The notes beneath the pieces were generated by a model. The model was given only the letters and a program-made list of their open reading frames with translations, made no database searches and was not told the origin of the DNA. From Lacticaseibacillus manihotivorans DSM 13343 = JCM 12514 (lineage in GTDB: Bacteria; Bacillota; Bacilli; Lactobacillales; Lactobacillaceae), in assembly GCF_001435035.1 (NCBI RefSeq), contig NZ_AZEU01000100.1, positions 1-48,299 of the forward strand: DNA of 48,299 bases, in the 5' to 3' direction. Made by a program: the position numbers and the translations under genes. Of the stretch, positions 33,692 to 42,591 are shown in pieces. Each line of letters starts with the position of its first letter. Within the stretch, counting starts at the first letter, position 1.

Positions 33692-33727
33692 AAAATGATG
33701 GATGGCACCCCCAATCCATCATTTTTT
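33692..33727 (+). terminator. Rho-independent terminator between oriT and mobT
   Basis: A perfect 12-bp stem (33692-33703 with 33714-33725) and a T-run, ending 16 bp before the mobT start and just before its ribosome site. It would attenuate readthrough from the tcpA side and let mobT be controlled separately. Confidence 0.82.
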
Positions 33728-33742
33728 GAAAGGAGCGTTGCC

Positions 33743-34933
33743 ATGTACTCATGGCATGAAAAGATTAAAACCAAACGCAAGCAGCTCAAGCTAACTCAAG
33801 CTCAAGTCGCCCGGCGCTTAGGTGTCACGCGGATGCATTACGTCCAAGTGGAGAACGGCAAGACAAACCCAAGCCCCGCGCTTCAAGCCGAAATCGACCG
33901 GTTGCTCAAGAACTGGAACGATGAACCGGAACTGACGCTGATGTTTGACTACATGCGCGTGCGGTTCCCGACAACTGACGCCAAGGCCGTAATCACCAAA
34001 ATTCTCGGTCTGACCCCAGAACACCTGATATTTGAGGAACACGGCTTCTACGGTTATTCGGCCATGTATATCTTCTCCAACATTCAAGTCATGGTCGCGC
34101 CGATTGGCTCCAACCTCGGCACGCTGGTCGAAATGAAGGGCCAAGGTTGCCGCGAGTTTGAAGGCATTCTGTTAAGCCACGGCGAAACTTGGTATGACTA
34201 CTTCCTCTGCGTCGATGAAGCAGGCGGCATCTTCAAACGAGTTGATATTGCAATCAACGACATGATTGGCCTGCTGAATATCCCCGAACTGGTCGATAAG
34301 TGTCTGAACAACGAGTGCATCTCCGTCATGCGGTCATTTCAAGGGTTGCAATCAGGCAAGCTCGTGGATCTCGACGAGGCTGGCCGGGGCAACACGCTAT
34401 ACGTCGGCACGATGAAAAGCGATGTGTATTTCTGCATCTACGAAAAGGCCGCCGAACAAGCTGCCAAGCGCGGCATCGCCATTGCCGACACATCGATCAT
34501 CAACCGTTTTGAGATTCGATTAAAGAACGAACGGGCAGTCAAGGCGATTGAGAACATGCTGATTACCCGTGACGCCGAAAAAGTCGCGTTCGGTATCATC
34601 ACGCGCTACATGCGGTTCGTTGATGAAGTCCCGGACAAAAGCCGCTTGAAGTGGCCGCTCAACGACCGCTGGGCATACTTCCTCGGTAAAGGTCGTCAAC
34701 CGATACGCCTGACCACCGCACCCCAGCCCTTTGACCTGAACAAGACCAAGGCATGGCTCCAAAAACAAGTCATGCCCACGCTCAAGGTCATCAAGGAAAT
34801 CGACAACTACTTCGGCACTACTGACTTACAGCTCATGATCAAGGACGCCGAGCTGAACGACAAGCACCTCAAGCTGATTGAGCAACAGACGATCGGTAGC
34901 GAGGAACTAGGGGGTGACATGTTTGATCAATGA
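33743..34933 (+). CDS. mobT: MobT relaxase / replication initiator (Orf20-like)
   Basis: A 396-residue relaxase of the MobT family. The N-terminal Cro/C1-type HTH (about 5-60, LTQAQVARRLGVTRMHYVQVENG) is followed by a Rep_trans-type nicking domain (about 75-330). It would nick oriT and initiate rolling-circle replication and transfer. The HTH-plus-Rep architecture is diagnostic of Tn916 Orf20. The start at 33743 has AAAGGAG 8 nt upstream; an in-frame start at 33695 lies within the terminator hairpin. The 3' end overlaps the next gene. Confidence 0.93.
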   Translation: MYSWHEKIKTKRKQLKLTQAQVARRLGVTRMHYVQVENGKTNPSPALQAEIDRLLKNWNDEPELTLMFDYMRVRFPTTDAKAVITKILGLTPEHLIFEEHGFYGYSAMYIFSNIQVMVAPIGSNLGTLVEMKGQGCREFEGILLSHGETWYDYFLCVDEAGGIFKRVDIAINDMIGLLNIPELVDKCLNNECISVMRSFQGLQSGKLVDLDEAGRGNTLYVGTMKSDVYFCIYEKAAEQAAKRGIAIADTSIINRFEIRLKNERAVKAIENMLITRDAEKVAFGIITRYMRFVDEVPDKSRLKWPLNDRWAYFLGKGRQPIRLTTAPQPFDLNKTKAWLQKQVMPTLKVIKEIDNYFGTTDLQLMIKDAELNDKHLKLIEQQTIGSEELGGDMFDQ

Positions 34934-35249
34934 CGTGCTTGCTTCTCACCCGCTGCGAGGCAAGACATTCAAAGACTGCGTGCTGAACGTTTACGTCTAC
35001 GAGGCCGCGCTAGTCGGCGTGGTCGAACACACGCAGTACCGGCGCATCTGCGATATGAACAGTTTCGGCTTCACAGCTCAAGACTACATCGCTTGGCGAC
35101 ACCAGCAACAAGAACACCCGGCGGCTCTGATAGGCCGCGATGGTCGCGCCCTCAATTACAGTGAACTGCGCCGACTGCTTTACCAAACTGCCGAAGAATC
35201 TGGGTGGCCGGTTTTCAGGTCACCGGTAGAAGCATCGTTTCTTGATTAG
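34923..35249 (+). CDS. Uncharacterised element protein at the Orf19 position
   Basis: A 108-residue soluble protein beginning inside the end of mobT. I favour TTG 34923 because the G-run AGGGG ends 8 nt before it; GTG 34914 would place the site against the start codon. The product contains LRGKTFKDCVLNVYVYEAALVGVV and ends EESGWPVFRSPVEASFLD. It is a mixed alpha/beta protein with no recognised domain. Position between mobT and ardA corresponds to Tn916 orf19, whose role is not known. Coupling to mobT suggests a helper in DNA processing (inference). Confidence 0.65.
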   Translation: MINDVLASHPLRGKTFKDCVLNVYVYEAALVGVVEHTQYRRICDMNSFGFTAQDYIAWRHQQQEHPAALIGRDGRALNYSELRRLLYQTAEESGWPVFRSPVEASFLD

Positions 35250-35336
35250 TCATAGGTCGCCGCTGACCACGACAAAATAGCGGCATTCATGAAAGGAGCA
35301 TTGGTCACAAAACTTAAAAACAAAAGGATGATTATT

Positions 35337-35681
35337 ATGAATTTCGGACAAAACTTGTTTAACTGGTTCACTTCCAATGCCCAGAGCTTGGTGCTGATGG
35401 CGATTGCCATTATCGGGGTCTACCTTGGCTTCAAGCGTGAGTTCTCCAAGCTGATCGGCTTCTTGGTCATCGCGATCATCGCAGTGGGGCTGGTGTTCAA
35501 TACCGCTGGGGTCAAAGACGTACTGCTGAATCTGTTCAACCGCGTCATGGGGGGCTTAATATGGCCGCTAAATTTCGCGTTTGGATTGCCAATCTTGGTA
35601 AGTACAACGAAGGCGAATCTGTCGGCGCATGGTTTGAACTGCCGATCAACTGGGACGACATGGCCGAACAAATCAGCCTGA
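35337..35681 (+). CDS. TcpD-like membrane peptide, C-terminus altered by G-run shift
   Basis: The start ATG 35337 (MNFGQNLFNWF, with AAAAGG upstream) opens a small membrane protein with two helices (about 15-30 and 38-55), matching the short TcpD-type components of these elements. In the sequence as given the frame reads on to 35681 through the ardA start. The G-run at 35549-35554 has six G. With five, the frame would end at TAA 35557-35559, two bases before ardA, giving about 73 residues. The extra C-terminal part is therefore probably an artefact or mutation. Role: a small inner-membrane channel component. Confidence 0.7.
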   Translation: MNFGQNLFNWFTSNAQSLVLMAIAIIGVYLGFKREFSKLIGFLVIAIIAVGLVFNTAGVKDVLLNLFNRVMGGLIWPLNFAFGLPILVSTTKANLSAHGLNCRSTGTTWPNKSA

Positions 35682-36064
35682 ACGAACAGTACGAAGAATA
35701 CGCGATCCACGATTACGATGCACCATTCCCAATTTCCGAATACGACAGCATCGACCATATCAATGCGCTGGGTGACGCCTTGGACCAACTCAACAATTCC
35801 GAACTGGGCGATGTTGTAGAGGAACTGCTGGATGCACGCTTTGATGACGTGATCGAGTTGGCCGAGCATATCGATGATTTCGTACACTATGATGCTGATT
35901 CGATGGAAGATCTTGCTATCATGTTGGTACAAAACGGCGACTTCTGCGGCGAAGTACCTGAACAGATTCAGTCGTACATCGACTACGAAAAGCTGGCTAA
36001 CGACCTCGAAGCCGATGGTATCTATGTCACCACTCACGACGGCATTTACGAATATCTGAACTAG
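35561..36064 (+). CDS. ardA: Antirestriction protein ArdA (Orf18-like)
   Basis: A 167-residue ArdA. The N-terminal WIANLGKYNEGESVGAWFEL and EEYAIHDYDAPFPISEY are the hallmark of the family. ArdA is a very acidic, elongated DNA mimic that occupies type I restriction and modification enzymes, protecting the incoming strand during transfer. Tn916 Orf18 is the well-studied homologue. Start 35561 is preceded by the G-rich run at 35549-35554. Position between mobT and tcpE is canonical. Confidence 0.95.
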   Translation: MAAKFRVWIANLGKYNEGESVGAWFELPINWDDMAEQISLNEQYEEYAIHDYDAPFPISEYDSIDHINALGDALDQLNNSELGDVVEELLDARFDDVIELAEHIDDFVHYDADSMEDLAIMLVQNGDFCGEVPEQIQSYIDYEKLANDLEADGIYVTTHDGIYEYLN

Positions 36065-36070
36065 TCACTG

Positions 36071-36102
36071 GGGCTGGCGCTACAAAAGGCGTCAGTCCTT
36101 TT
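36071..36102 (+). terminator. Terminator-like hairpin after ardA
   Basis: An 11-bp stem with two G-U pairs (36071-36081 with 36088-36098) and a T-rich tail TTTTATCTT between ardA and tcpE. It could reduce expression of the channel genes relative to ardA. Confidence 0.55.
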
Positions 36103-36125
36103 ATCTTACTACGAAAGGAGATCAC

Positions 36126-36518
36126 ATGAAGAAAGTCAGATCCTACACCAGTATTTGGTCAGTGGAAAAGGTGCTGTATGCCATCAATGACCTGCAACTG
36201 CCGTTTCCAATTACGTTTACGCAAATGACGTGGTTCATCGTCAGTTTGTTTGCGGTCATGCTGCTGGGCGACTTGCCGCCACTGTCATTCATTGACGGCG
36301 CGTTTCTCAAATATGTCGGCATTCCTGCCGGGCTAACGTGGTTCATGAGCCAGAAGACCTTCGACAACAAGAAGCCGATGGGATTCTTGCGGTCGGTGAT
36401 CAACTACGCCATCACCCCGAAGCTCACCTATGCTGGTAAGCCTGTGAAGTCGCAGAAAGAGAAACAATCCGCTGCTGTGACCTACGTCTGGAGGTGCCAC
36501 AATGAAATTTCCAATTAA
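36126..36518 (+). CDS. tcpE: TcpE family conjugation membrane protein (Orf17-like)
   Basis: A 130-residue protein with two central membrane helices (about 32-52 and 60-80) flanked by cytoplasmic segments. The start KKVRSYTSIWSVEKVLYAINDLQLPFPI and the later GFLRSVINYAITPKLTYAGK fit the TcpE/PrgI-like family. It localises to the membrane and helps assemble the transfer channel. ATG 36126 has AAAGGAG. Its end overlaps the VirB4 gene by 17 bp, typical of this operon. Confidence 0.88.
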   Translation: MKKVRSYTSIWSVEKVLYAINDLQLPFPITFTQMTWFIVSLFAVMLLGDLPPLSFIDGAFLKYVGIPAGLTWFMSQKTFDNKKPMGFLRSVINYAITPKLTYAGKPVKSQKEKQSAAVTYVWRCHNEISN

Positions 36519-38967
36519 GTATATCGAAGACAACCTCGTCTGGAACACTGACGGCGAGTGCTTTGCCTATTTTGAATTGATTCCGTACAACTACTCGTTT
36601 CTAAGCCCTGAACAAAAGCAACAAGTCCATGAGAACTTCCGCCAGTTGATTTCCCAGAACCGCGACGGCAAACTACACCTCTTGCAACTTGCCACAGAAG
36701 CCAGTGTCCGGGACACCCTCGACCGCTCAAAGAAGTTGGTCAAGGGGTCGCTTAAAGACATTGCCTTCCAGCATATCGACGGCCAAGCCGAAGCGTTGAC
36801 CGAGAACGTCGGTGACAACCAAGTGGACTACCGCTTCTTCATCGGCTTTAAGCTGTTGCTGAACGATGCAGAGGTCACCGCCAAGTCCATCTTCAAGGAT
36901 ATGTCCTTGGGCATTCGGGACTTCTTCGCCGAGTTCAACACAACGTTCGCCGGTGACTTCTTCACCATGGACAACGCCGAGGTGGAACGCTACGCCAAGT
37001 CTGCTAAGTTCCTCGCCGAAAAAATTGGGCGCCGCTTCAAGGTCCGCCCACTGGATAAGAACGACTTCGGCTACCTGCTAGAACACCTCTACGGCATGAC
37101 GGGTCAGGACTACGACGACTATGAGTACCACTTGCCCCGCAAGAAGTCTAAGCGTGACACGATCATCAAGCGCTATGACTTGATCAAGCCAACTCGGTCA
37201 CTGATTGAACAGCACCAGCGCTCCATCAAAATTACTCACGGACTGGATGCCAGTTACGTGACATACCTGACGCTTTCCGATATTGTTGGGGAACTCGAAT
37301 TTCCCGGTAGTGAAATCTTCTACTTCCAGCAAAGCCAGTTCGACTTTCCCATCGACACCAGCTTGAACGTTGAGATTGTGACCAACAAGAAGGCGCTGAC
37401 CAAGGTCCGAAACAAGAAGAAGGAACTTAAGGACTTGGACGAACACGCCTACCAGTCCGGCAACGAAACCACACGCGGCGTCAGCGATGCCTTGGATTCC
37501 GTCGATGAGCTTGAAAGCAACCTCGATCAGACTAAGGACGCGATGTACAAGATCAGCTACGTCATTCGCGTTGCTGGTCGCAGTGAAGACGAAATGAAGC
37601 GTCGCGCTGATCAGCTACTCGACTTCTACGACAGCCTCAACGTCAAACTCGTGCGACCATTCGGCGACATGCTGGGGCTACACAGTGAGTTTATCCCAGC
37701 TTCCAAGCGTTATATCAACGACTATATCCAATATGTGACCAGCGACTTCATCGCCTCACTAGGTTTTGGTGCGACGCAATCACTTGGTGAAAAGGAAGGT
37801 ATCTACATCGGGTACAACGTGGACACCGGGAGGAACGTCTACTTGCAACCCGACATTGCCGCGCAAGGTATCAAGGGGACTGTCACCAATGCCTTATCCG
37901 CAGCCTTTCTTGGCTCACTAGGCGGTGGGAAGTCCTTCTCCAACAACTTGCTTGTCTACTACGCTGTTCTTTACGGGGCGCAGGCATTGATTCTTGACCC
38001 GAAGTCAGAACGTACCGGCTGGGCGGAGAACCTCGACTTTATGGAAGATCAAATCAACATCGTCAACCTGACCAGTGAAGAACAAAACCGCGGGCTACTT
38101 GACCCTTATATCATCTTGTCCAACTTGAAAGATTCGGAATCGCTGGCCGTTGATACCCTGACTTTCCTCACGGGGATCTCAAGCCGTGATGCCGACCGCT
38201 TCCCGACGCTGCGCAAAGCGATTCGCGCGGTAACACAAGCGCCCGAACCGGGACTGTTGAAAGTCATTGATGAACTACGCCGCGAAGACACGCCAATCGC
38301 ACGCAACATCGCCGATCATATCGAATCCTTTACGGACTACGACTTTGCGGCATTGCTGTTCTCTGACGGAACGGCGCGTCGGACAATCGCGCTTGACCGC
38401 AAGATCAACATCGTGCAAATCGCAGACTTAGTGCTGCCGGACGCCGACAAGACGCAGGAAGAATACATCACTGCGGAAATGCTGTCCGTCGCCATGCTCA
38501 TGATTATCAGTACCTTTGCCATCGACTTCATTCACCAAGACCGCGCCCAGTTCAAGATCGTGGACTTGGACGAAGCCTGGGCATTTCTCAACGTGGCACA
38601 AGGCAAAGCCCTGTCGATGAAGCTGATTCGTGAAGGTCGCTCGATGAATGCCGGGGTTTACCTCGTCACTCAAAATGCGGACGACTTACTCGACGAAAAG
38701 ATGAAGAACAATATAGCCCAGAAGTTTGCCTTCCGTAGTACCGATATTACGGAAATCAAGAACACGCTGAACTTCTTTGGCCTTGATGCCGAAGACGAAG
38801 GTAATCAGAACCGGCTCCGTTCACTAGACAACGGGGAGTGTTTGTTCCAAGACATCTGGGGACACGTCGGCGTGCTGCACTTCGACTATATCTTTGAGCA
38901 CCTACACCACGCCTTCGACACTCGGCCACCGAAACCCGTGGAGGTGATTGCTGATGACGAAAGCTAA
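36502..38967 (+). CDS. VirB4-type conjugation ATPase (Orf16/ConE-like)
   Basis: An 821-residue ATPase that powers the mating channel. Walker A GSLGGGKS lies near residue 470, followed by ALILDPKSER. Walker B is VDLDEAWAFL near residue 685, and TQNADDLLDE and DNGECLFQD are typical of the VirB4 C-terminal motor. The N-terminal half (about 1-400) is the channel-docking domain. Length matches Tn916 Orf16/ICEBs1 ConE. ATG 36502 has GGAGGTG inside tcpE. The next gene starts 14 bp before its end. Confidence 0.94.
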   Translation: MKFPIKYIEDNLVWNTDGECFAYFELIPYNYSFLSPEQKQQVHENFRQLISQNRDGKLHLLQLATEASVRDTLDRSKKLVKGSLKDIAFQHIDGQAEALTENVGDNQVDYRFFIGFKLLLNDAEVTAKSIFKDMSLGIRDFFAEFNTTFAGDFFTMDNAEVERYAKSAKFLAEKIGRRFKVRPLDKNDFGYLLEHLYGMTGQDYDDYEYHLPRKKSKRDTIIKRYDLIKPTRSLIEQHQRSIKITHGLDASYVTYLTLSDIVGELEFPGSEIFYFQQSQFDFPIDTSLNVEIVTNKKALTKVRNKKKELKDLDEHAYQSGNETTRGVSDALDSVDELESNLDQTKDAMYKISYVIRVAGRSEDEMKRRADQLLDFYDSLNVKLVRPFGDMLGLHSEFIPASKRYINDYIQYVTSDFIASLGFGATQSLGEKEGIYIGYNVDTGRNVYLQPDIAAQGIKGTVTNALSAAFLGSLGGGKSFSNNLLVYYAVLYGAQALILDPKSERTGWAENLDFMEDQINIVNLTSEEQNRGLLDPYIILSNLKDSESLAVDTLTFLTGISSRDADRFPTLRKAIRAVTQAPEPGLLKVIDELRREDTPIARNIADHIESFTDYDFAALLFSDGTARRTIALDRKINIVQIADLVLPDADKTQEEYITAEMLSVAMLMIISTFAIDFIHQDRAQFKIVDLDEAWAFLNVAQGKALSMKLIREGRSMNAGVYLVTQNADDLLDEKMKNNIAQKFAFRSTDITEIKNTLNFFGLDAEDEGNQNRLRSLDNGECLFQDIWGHVGVLHFDYIFEHLHHAFDTRPPKPVEVIADDES

Positions 38968-41056
38968 CCGTCGGCGGCTACTGCTGTTCCTCGGTGTTGT
39001 CGCGGCATTCATGTTGGTGTTGGTACTTGCTGGCGGTCAGCCGGTACACGCAGCGGGACTGGTAGACGATCAGTCTGGCGGCTCTAACGAGTATTCCAAG
39101 TACCCGTTGTCGCACTACCAGCTCGACTACTTTGTAGATACGAGTTGGGACTGGTTGCCTTGGAATTGGGGGGACGGCATCGGCAAGTCCGTAAGCTATG
39201 GTCTGTACGCCATCACCAACTTCTTGTGGACACTTTCTGTCTACCTCTCAAACGCTGCGGGCTATCTGATTCAGCAAGCCTACTCGCTGGACTTCATCAA
39301 AGATACGTCTGACGCGATTGGGAAGAACATGCAGCTCTTGGCCGGGGTGTCAAAAGATGGCTTCACCACTGACGGTTTTTATCCCGGATTGCTCCTGATG
39401 ATTACGCTGGTCGTCGGTATCTACGTGGCCTACACCGGCATCATCAAGCGCGAAACCTCGAAAGCCATTTCGGCGATCGTCAACTTCGTGGTGATCTTCA
39501 TCACGTCAGCCAGCTTTATCGCCTACGCACCAGATTACGTCAGCAAAATCAACGAGTTCAGTAGCGACATCAGCACCAGCGCACTCAACACTGGCTCCAA
39601 GATGATTATGGGGACTGATACAGCCACCGATAAATCAGGCGTCGACGCGATCCGTGACACCCTTTTTGAAATTCAGGTGAAGCAGCCGTGGACACTTTTG
39701 CAGTTTGGCGACAGCGATGCTAATACCGTTGGCAAAGACCGTGTGAACACGTTGATGAAGACCGACCCGTTTGGCGACAAAGGCAAAACCCGTACCGACG
39801 TGGTGAAGGCTGAAATTGAAGACAACGACAACGAGAACCTCTCACCGACTATGACCATCAATCGGCTGGGTACTTCCACATTCGTTGTCCTGTTCAACGT
39901 AGCAATCACCTTGTTTGTCTTCTTCCTGACCGCGATGATGCTGTTCAGCCAGATACTCTTTATCATCTACGCGACGTTCCTGCCGGTGTCATTCTTGCTT
40001 GCGATGCTGCCCTCATTTAACGGCCTGATGAAGCAAAACATCATGAAACTTTTCAACACGATCATGACGCGAGTTGGCGTGACGCTGGTGATCACGATGG
40101 CGTTCTCACTATCGGCAATGGTCTACGGATTATCGGCCACCTCACCGTTCTTCCTCGTGGCCTTCCTACAAGTCACTATCTTCGCAGGTATATGGATGAA
40201 GCTCGGCGACCTGATGGGCATGATGCAGCTCCACAGCTCTGACGCCCAACAAGGCGCACAACTTTTCTCGCGCCGAGGGAATCGAATGCTTCGGCAGTTT
40301 GTTGGCAGTGCAATGGGCGGCGCAATGGCAGAACGTTTCCTGTCGCGAGGCTATGGTAAAGGTCGCGGAATGCCGCAAACACCACAGCTCTCCGCTGGTA
40401 CGCAACGCGAGCAAACTACGGACGCTGCCAAGCCGCAACAACCTAAGAAGCCACGCAGCCAACGACTGGGTGAGAAACTCGCCGATGTATCTGATGTCGG
40501 CAACAAGCTCAAGGACAAGACCAAGCGCGGCCTTGATCAGGTGAAGGACGCACCAACCAACGTTTTATATGGTCTGCATCGTGGTAAGCAACTGACTAAG
40601 GAGGCCGCCGAAACCGCGAAGGACAGCTTCAAGGGGCGGCGTGAGGCCAATCAGCAGGAACGTGACAAGCAGCTTGAGCAACGGCGTAAGCAAATGCAGG
40701 AACGCAAGCTCGCGATCAAGCCTAAGTCAGATCCTGAAAAGCCAAAACCAACGGCCGCCAAGCCACCGGTTGAGCCAACCCGTAAGCCGACAACTGCCAC
40801 CCCTCCCAAGCCAAAGCCCGAACAAGCTGATACCAGTGGGCAACCTAAGCGTGCTGCCACGAATCCAACATCAACTCGGCCTCCACGTCCAGCCACGAAA
40901 CCGCAGGCAGAACCCACCATCAAACCGCACCAAGAACCAGCTCCACCAACGGATAGACCCAAGAAGCCACTGACCCTCGTTTCCGAAAAGCCAGCCAAGC
41001 CACGCAACCCCAAGCCACAGCGGATCAAAAAGGCTAAGGGGCATAAGAAGCGATGA
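38954..41056 (+). CDS. VirB6-like conjugation channel protein (Orf15/ConG-like)
   Basis: A 700-residue polytopic membrane protein. A first hydrophobic helix or signal (about 10-30) is followed by helices near 85-100, 150-175, 180-200 and a cluster at 310-425. A long cytoplasmic tail (about 450-700) is rich in Lys, Pro, Gln and Arg with many PKP/KPT-type repeats. This matches the mobilome membrane proteins at the Orf15/ConG position that form the inner-membrane channel. ATG 38954 is preferred because GGAGG lies 9 nt upstream; 38948 is a TTG in the same frame. The next gene overlaps by 4 bp. Confidence 0.88.
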   Translation: MTKANRRRLLLFLGVVAAFMLVLVLAGGQPVHAAGLVDDQSGGSNEYSKYPLSHYQLDYFVDTSWDWLPWNWGDGIGKSVSYGLYAITNFLWTLSVYLSNAAGYLIQQAYSLDFIKDTSDAIGKNMQLLAGVSKDGFTTDGFYPGLLLMITLVVGIYVAYTGIIKRETSKAISAIVNFVVIFITSASFIAYAPDYVSKINEFSSDISTSALNTGSKMIMGTDTATDKSGVDAIRDTLFEIQVKQPWTLLQFGDSDANTVGKDRVNTLMKTDPFGDKGKTRTDVVKAEIEDNDNENLSPTMTINRLGTSTFVVLFNVAITLFVFFLTAMMLFSQILFIIYATFLPVSFLLAMLPSFNGLMKQNIMKLFNTIMTRVGVTLVITMAFSLSAMVYGLSATSPFFLVAFLQVTIFAGIWMKLGDLMGMMQLHSSDAQQGAQLFSRRGNRMLRQFVGSAMGGAMAERFLSRGYGKGRGMPQTPQLSAGTQREQTTDAAKPQQPKKPRSQRLGEKLADVSDVGNKLKDKTKRGLDQVKDAPTNVLYGLHRGKQLTKEAAETAKDSFKGRREANQQERDKQLEQRRKQMQERKLAIKPKSDPEKPKPTAAKPPVEPTRKPTTATPPKPKPEQADTSGQPKRAATNPTSTRPPRPATKPQAEPTIKPHQEPAPPTDRPKKPLTLVSEKPAKPRNPKPQRIKKAKGHKKR

Positions 41057-42048
41057 AACTCTGGCGCTGGTTAGCGCTTGCCGCACTCCCGATACTGTTG
41101 ATCGGCGGTCTGTTTTTTGCGGTCATTGCCTCTGATGACGACGAAGACCAGCCTGCCTCTGCGATCACAGCCGACGCGATGAACTTATCCGCTGAAGTTT
41201 ACAAGCATAAGCTGACGGTCGAAAAGTATTGTAAAGAGTTCGGCATTTCAGACCAAATGATGGTGATACTCGCCATCATGCAGGTCGAATCTGGCGGCAA
41301 GGGTGGCGACGTGATGCAAGCTAGTGAATCGCTGGGACTGCCGGTCAATACGCTAGATACCGAAGCATCCATCAAGCAAGGCGTGAAATATTTCGCTTCG
41401 CTGTTAAAAAGCATGAAAGCTGCGGGCGTGGATCTCAACACTGCAATTCAAAGCTACAACTATGGTGGCAGCTTTATTGACTACGTTGCTAAGCACGGCA
41501 AAAAGTACACGCTTGAGCTGGCAACATCTTTTGCTAAAGAAAAATCTGGTGGTAAGAAAGTCACCTACACCAACGCGGTTGCTAAGGATGGTTGGCGCTA
41601 TGCCTATGGGAACATGTACTACGTGTCGGTCATCTCGCAATACCTTGTCACAGGTGGTGCGAAATTCGACGACAAAACGGTGCAAGCGATCATGGATGAG
41701 GCGCTCAAATATCAAGGCACTCGCTATGTCTTCGGTGGCTCAACGCCAACAACGGGCTTTGACTGTTCCGGGCTGACCAGTTGGTGCTACGGCAAAGCTG
41801 GGATCAAACTCCCCCGCACCGCACAAGCACAATACGACGCCACGGCACACCTGAATATCAAAGACGCCAAGCCCGGCGACCTCGTGTTCTTCCACTCAAC
41901 CTACGATACCGCCGACTATGTGACCCACGTTGGAATCTATGTCGGCGGCATGAAAATGTACAATGCGGGCGACCCGCTTGGCTATGCCGACTTGAACTCA
42001 AGTTACTGGCAAGCCCACCTGATCGGCGCCGGGCGTGTGAAGAAGTAG
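41053..42048 (+). CDS. CwlT-type bifunctional wall hydrolase (Orf14-like)
   Basis: A 331-residue cell-wall enzyme. After an N-terminal membrane anchor (about 5-25) comes a lysozyme-like transglycosylase domain (about 55-200) with MQVESGGKGGD at its catalytic Glu. The C-terminal NlpC/P60 peptidase (about 215-330) has Cys238 in DCSGL and the His in VTHVGIY. It opens peptidoglycan for the mating channel, as CwlT does in ICEBs1. Start overlaps the previous stop (ATGA). Both active-site motifs look intact. Confidence 0.93.
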   Translation: MKLWRWLALAALPILLIGGLFFAVIASDDDEDQPASAITADAMNLSAEVYKHKLTVEKYCKEFGISDQMMVILAIMQVESGGKGGDVMQASESLGLPVNTLDTEASIKQGVKYFASLLKSMKAAGVDLNTAIQSYNYGGSFIDYVAKHGKKYTLELATSFAKEKSGGKKVTYTNAVAKDGWRYAYGNMYYVSVISQYLVTGGAKFDDKTVQAIMDEALKYQGTRYVFGGSTPTTGFDCSGLTSWCYGKAGIKLPRTAQAQYDATAHLNIKDAKPGDLVFFHSTYDTADYVTHVGIYVGGMKMYNAGDPLGYADLNSSYWQAHLIGAGRVKK

Positions 42049-42057
42049 GTGAAGATA

Positions 42058-42591
42058 ATGGATCAAAACGGTATCGGTTATTTTGACTGGATGGATCTCA
42101 TCACCAACACCTATGACGATGCACTACAAAAAGCGCACGTCGATCTCAAATTCGGTGACAACCGTGCATTACGCAATAAGGAACTAGACTTTGCGTCAGG
42201 CGAATGGGAACGCATCAAGTTCTTCAAACAACGCCTACCCAATACTGACGACCTGTGCCACGTTCTCGACCGCTTCGTTGACCGGATGCCGGAAATGAAG
42301 TACGGGCACCGGCGCGAGTATCGCCTCGCTGTCGCGCATGAAGTAGCCGTTGATCAATGGCTCAAAGGCAAAGTGTTCGCCCCAGAAGACCGCAAGTATA
42401 TCCTCGACCGCGAACGCTACTTGGCCGAAGAATATTTCAACAACGACCGTGAACTCGGTCAGTATATCGAAACCGACTATGAAGGCTACAAGCGAATCTC
42501 GCTGCAACGCCTGTTCGTGCGTTTTCTCGATATTTACGATGACTTTTATCGCTGCTACGAAATTAGAAAGGACAAGGTGAACGAACCTTGA
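42058..42591 (+). CDS. Uncharacterised element protein before tcpC
   Basis: A 177-residue soluble, highly charged protein rich in Arg, Tyr and Asp, with predicted long helices. The sequence begins MDQNGIGYFDWMDLITNTYD and ends RCYEIRKDKVNEP. It has no membrane segment and I recognise no family. ATG 42058 is favoured because AGGTGA lies about 7 nt upstream; GTG 42049 abuts the previous stop. Its end overlaps the tcpC start by 4 bp. It has no obvious counterpart in Tn916, so it may be specific to lactobacillar elements. Confidence 0.72.
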   Translation: MDQNGIGYFDWMDLITNTYDDALQKAHVDLKFGDNRALRNKELDFASGEWERIKFFKQRLPNTDDLCHVLDRFVDRMPEMKYGHRREYRLAVAHEVAVDQWLKGKVFAPEDRKYILDRERYLAEEYFNNDRELGQYIETDYEGYKRISLQRLFVRFLDIYDDFYRCYEIRKDKVNEP

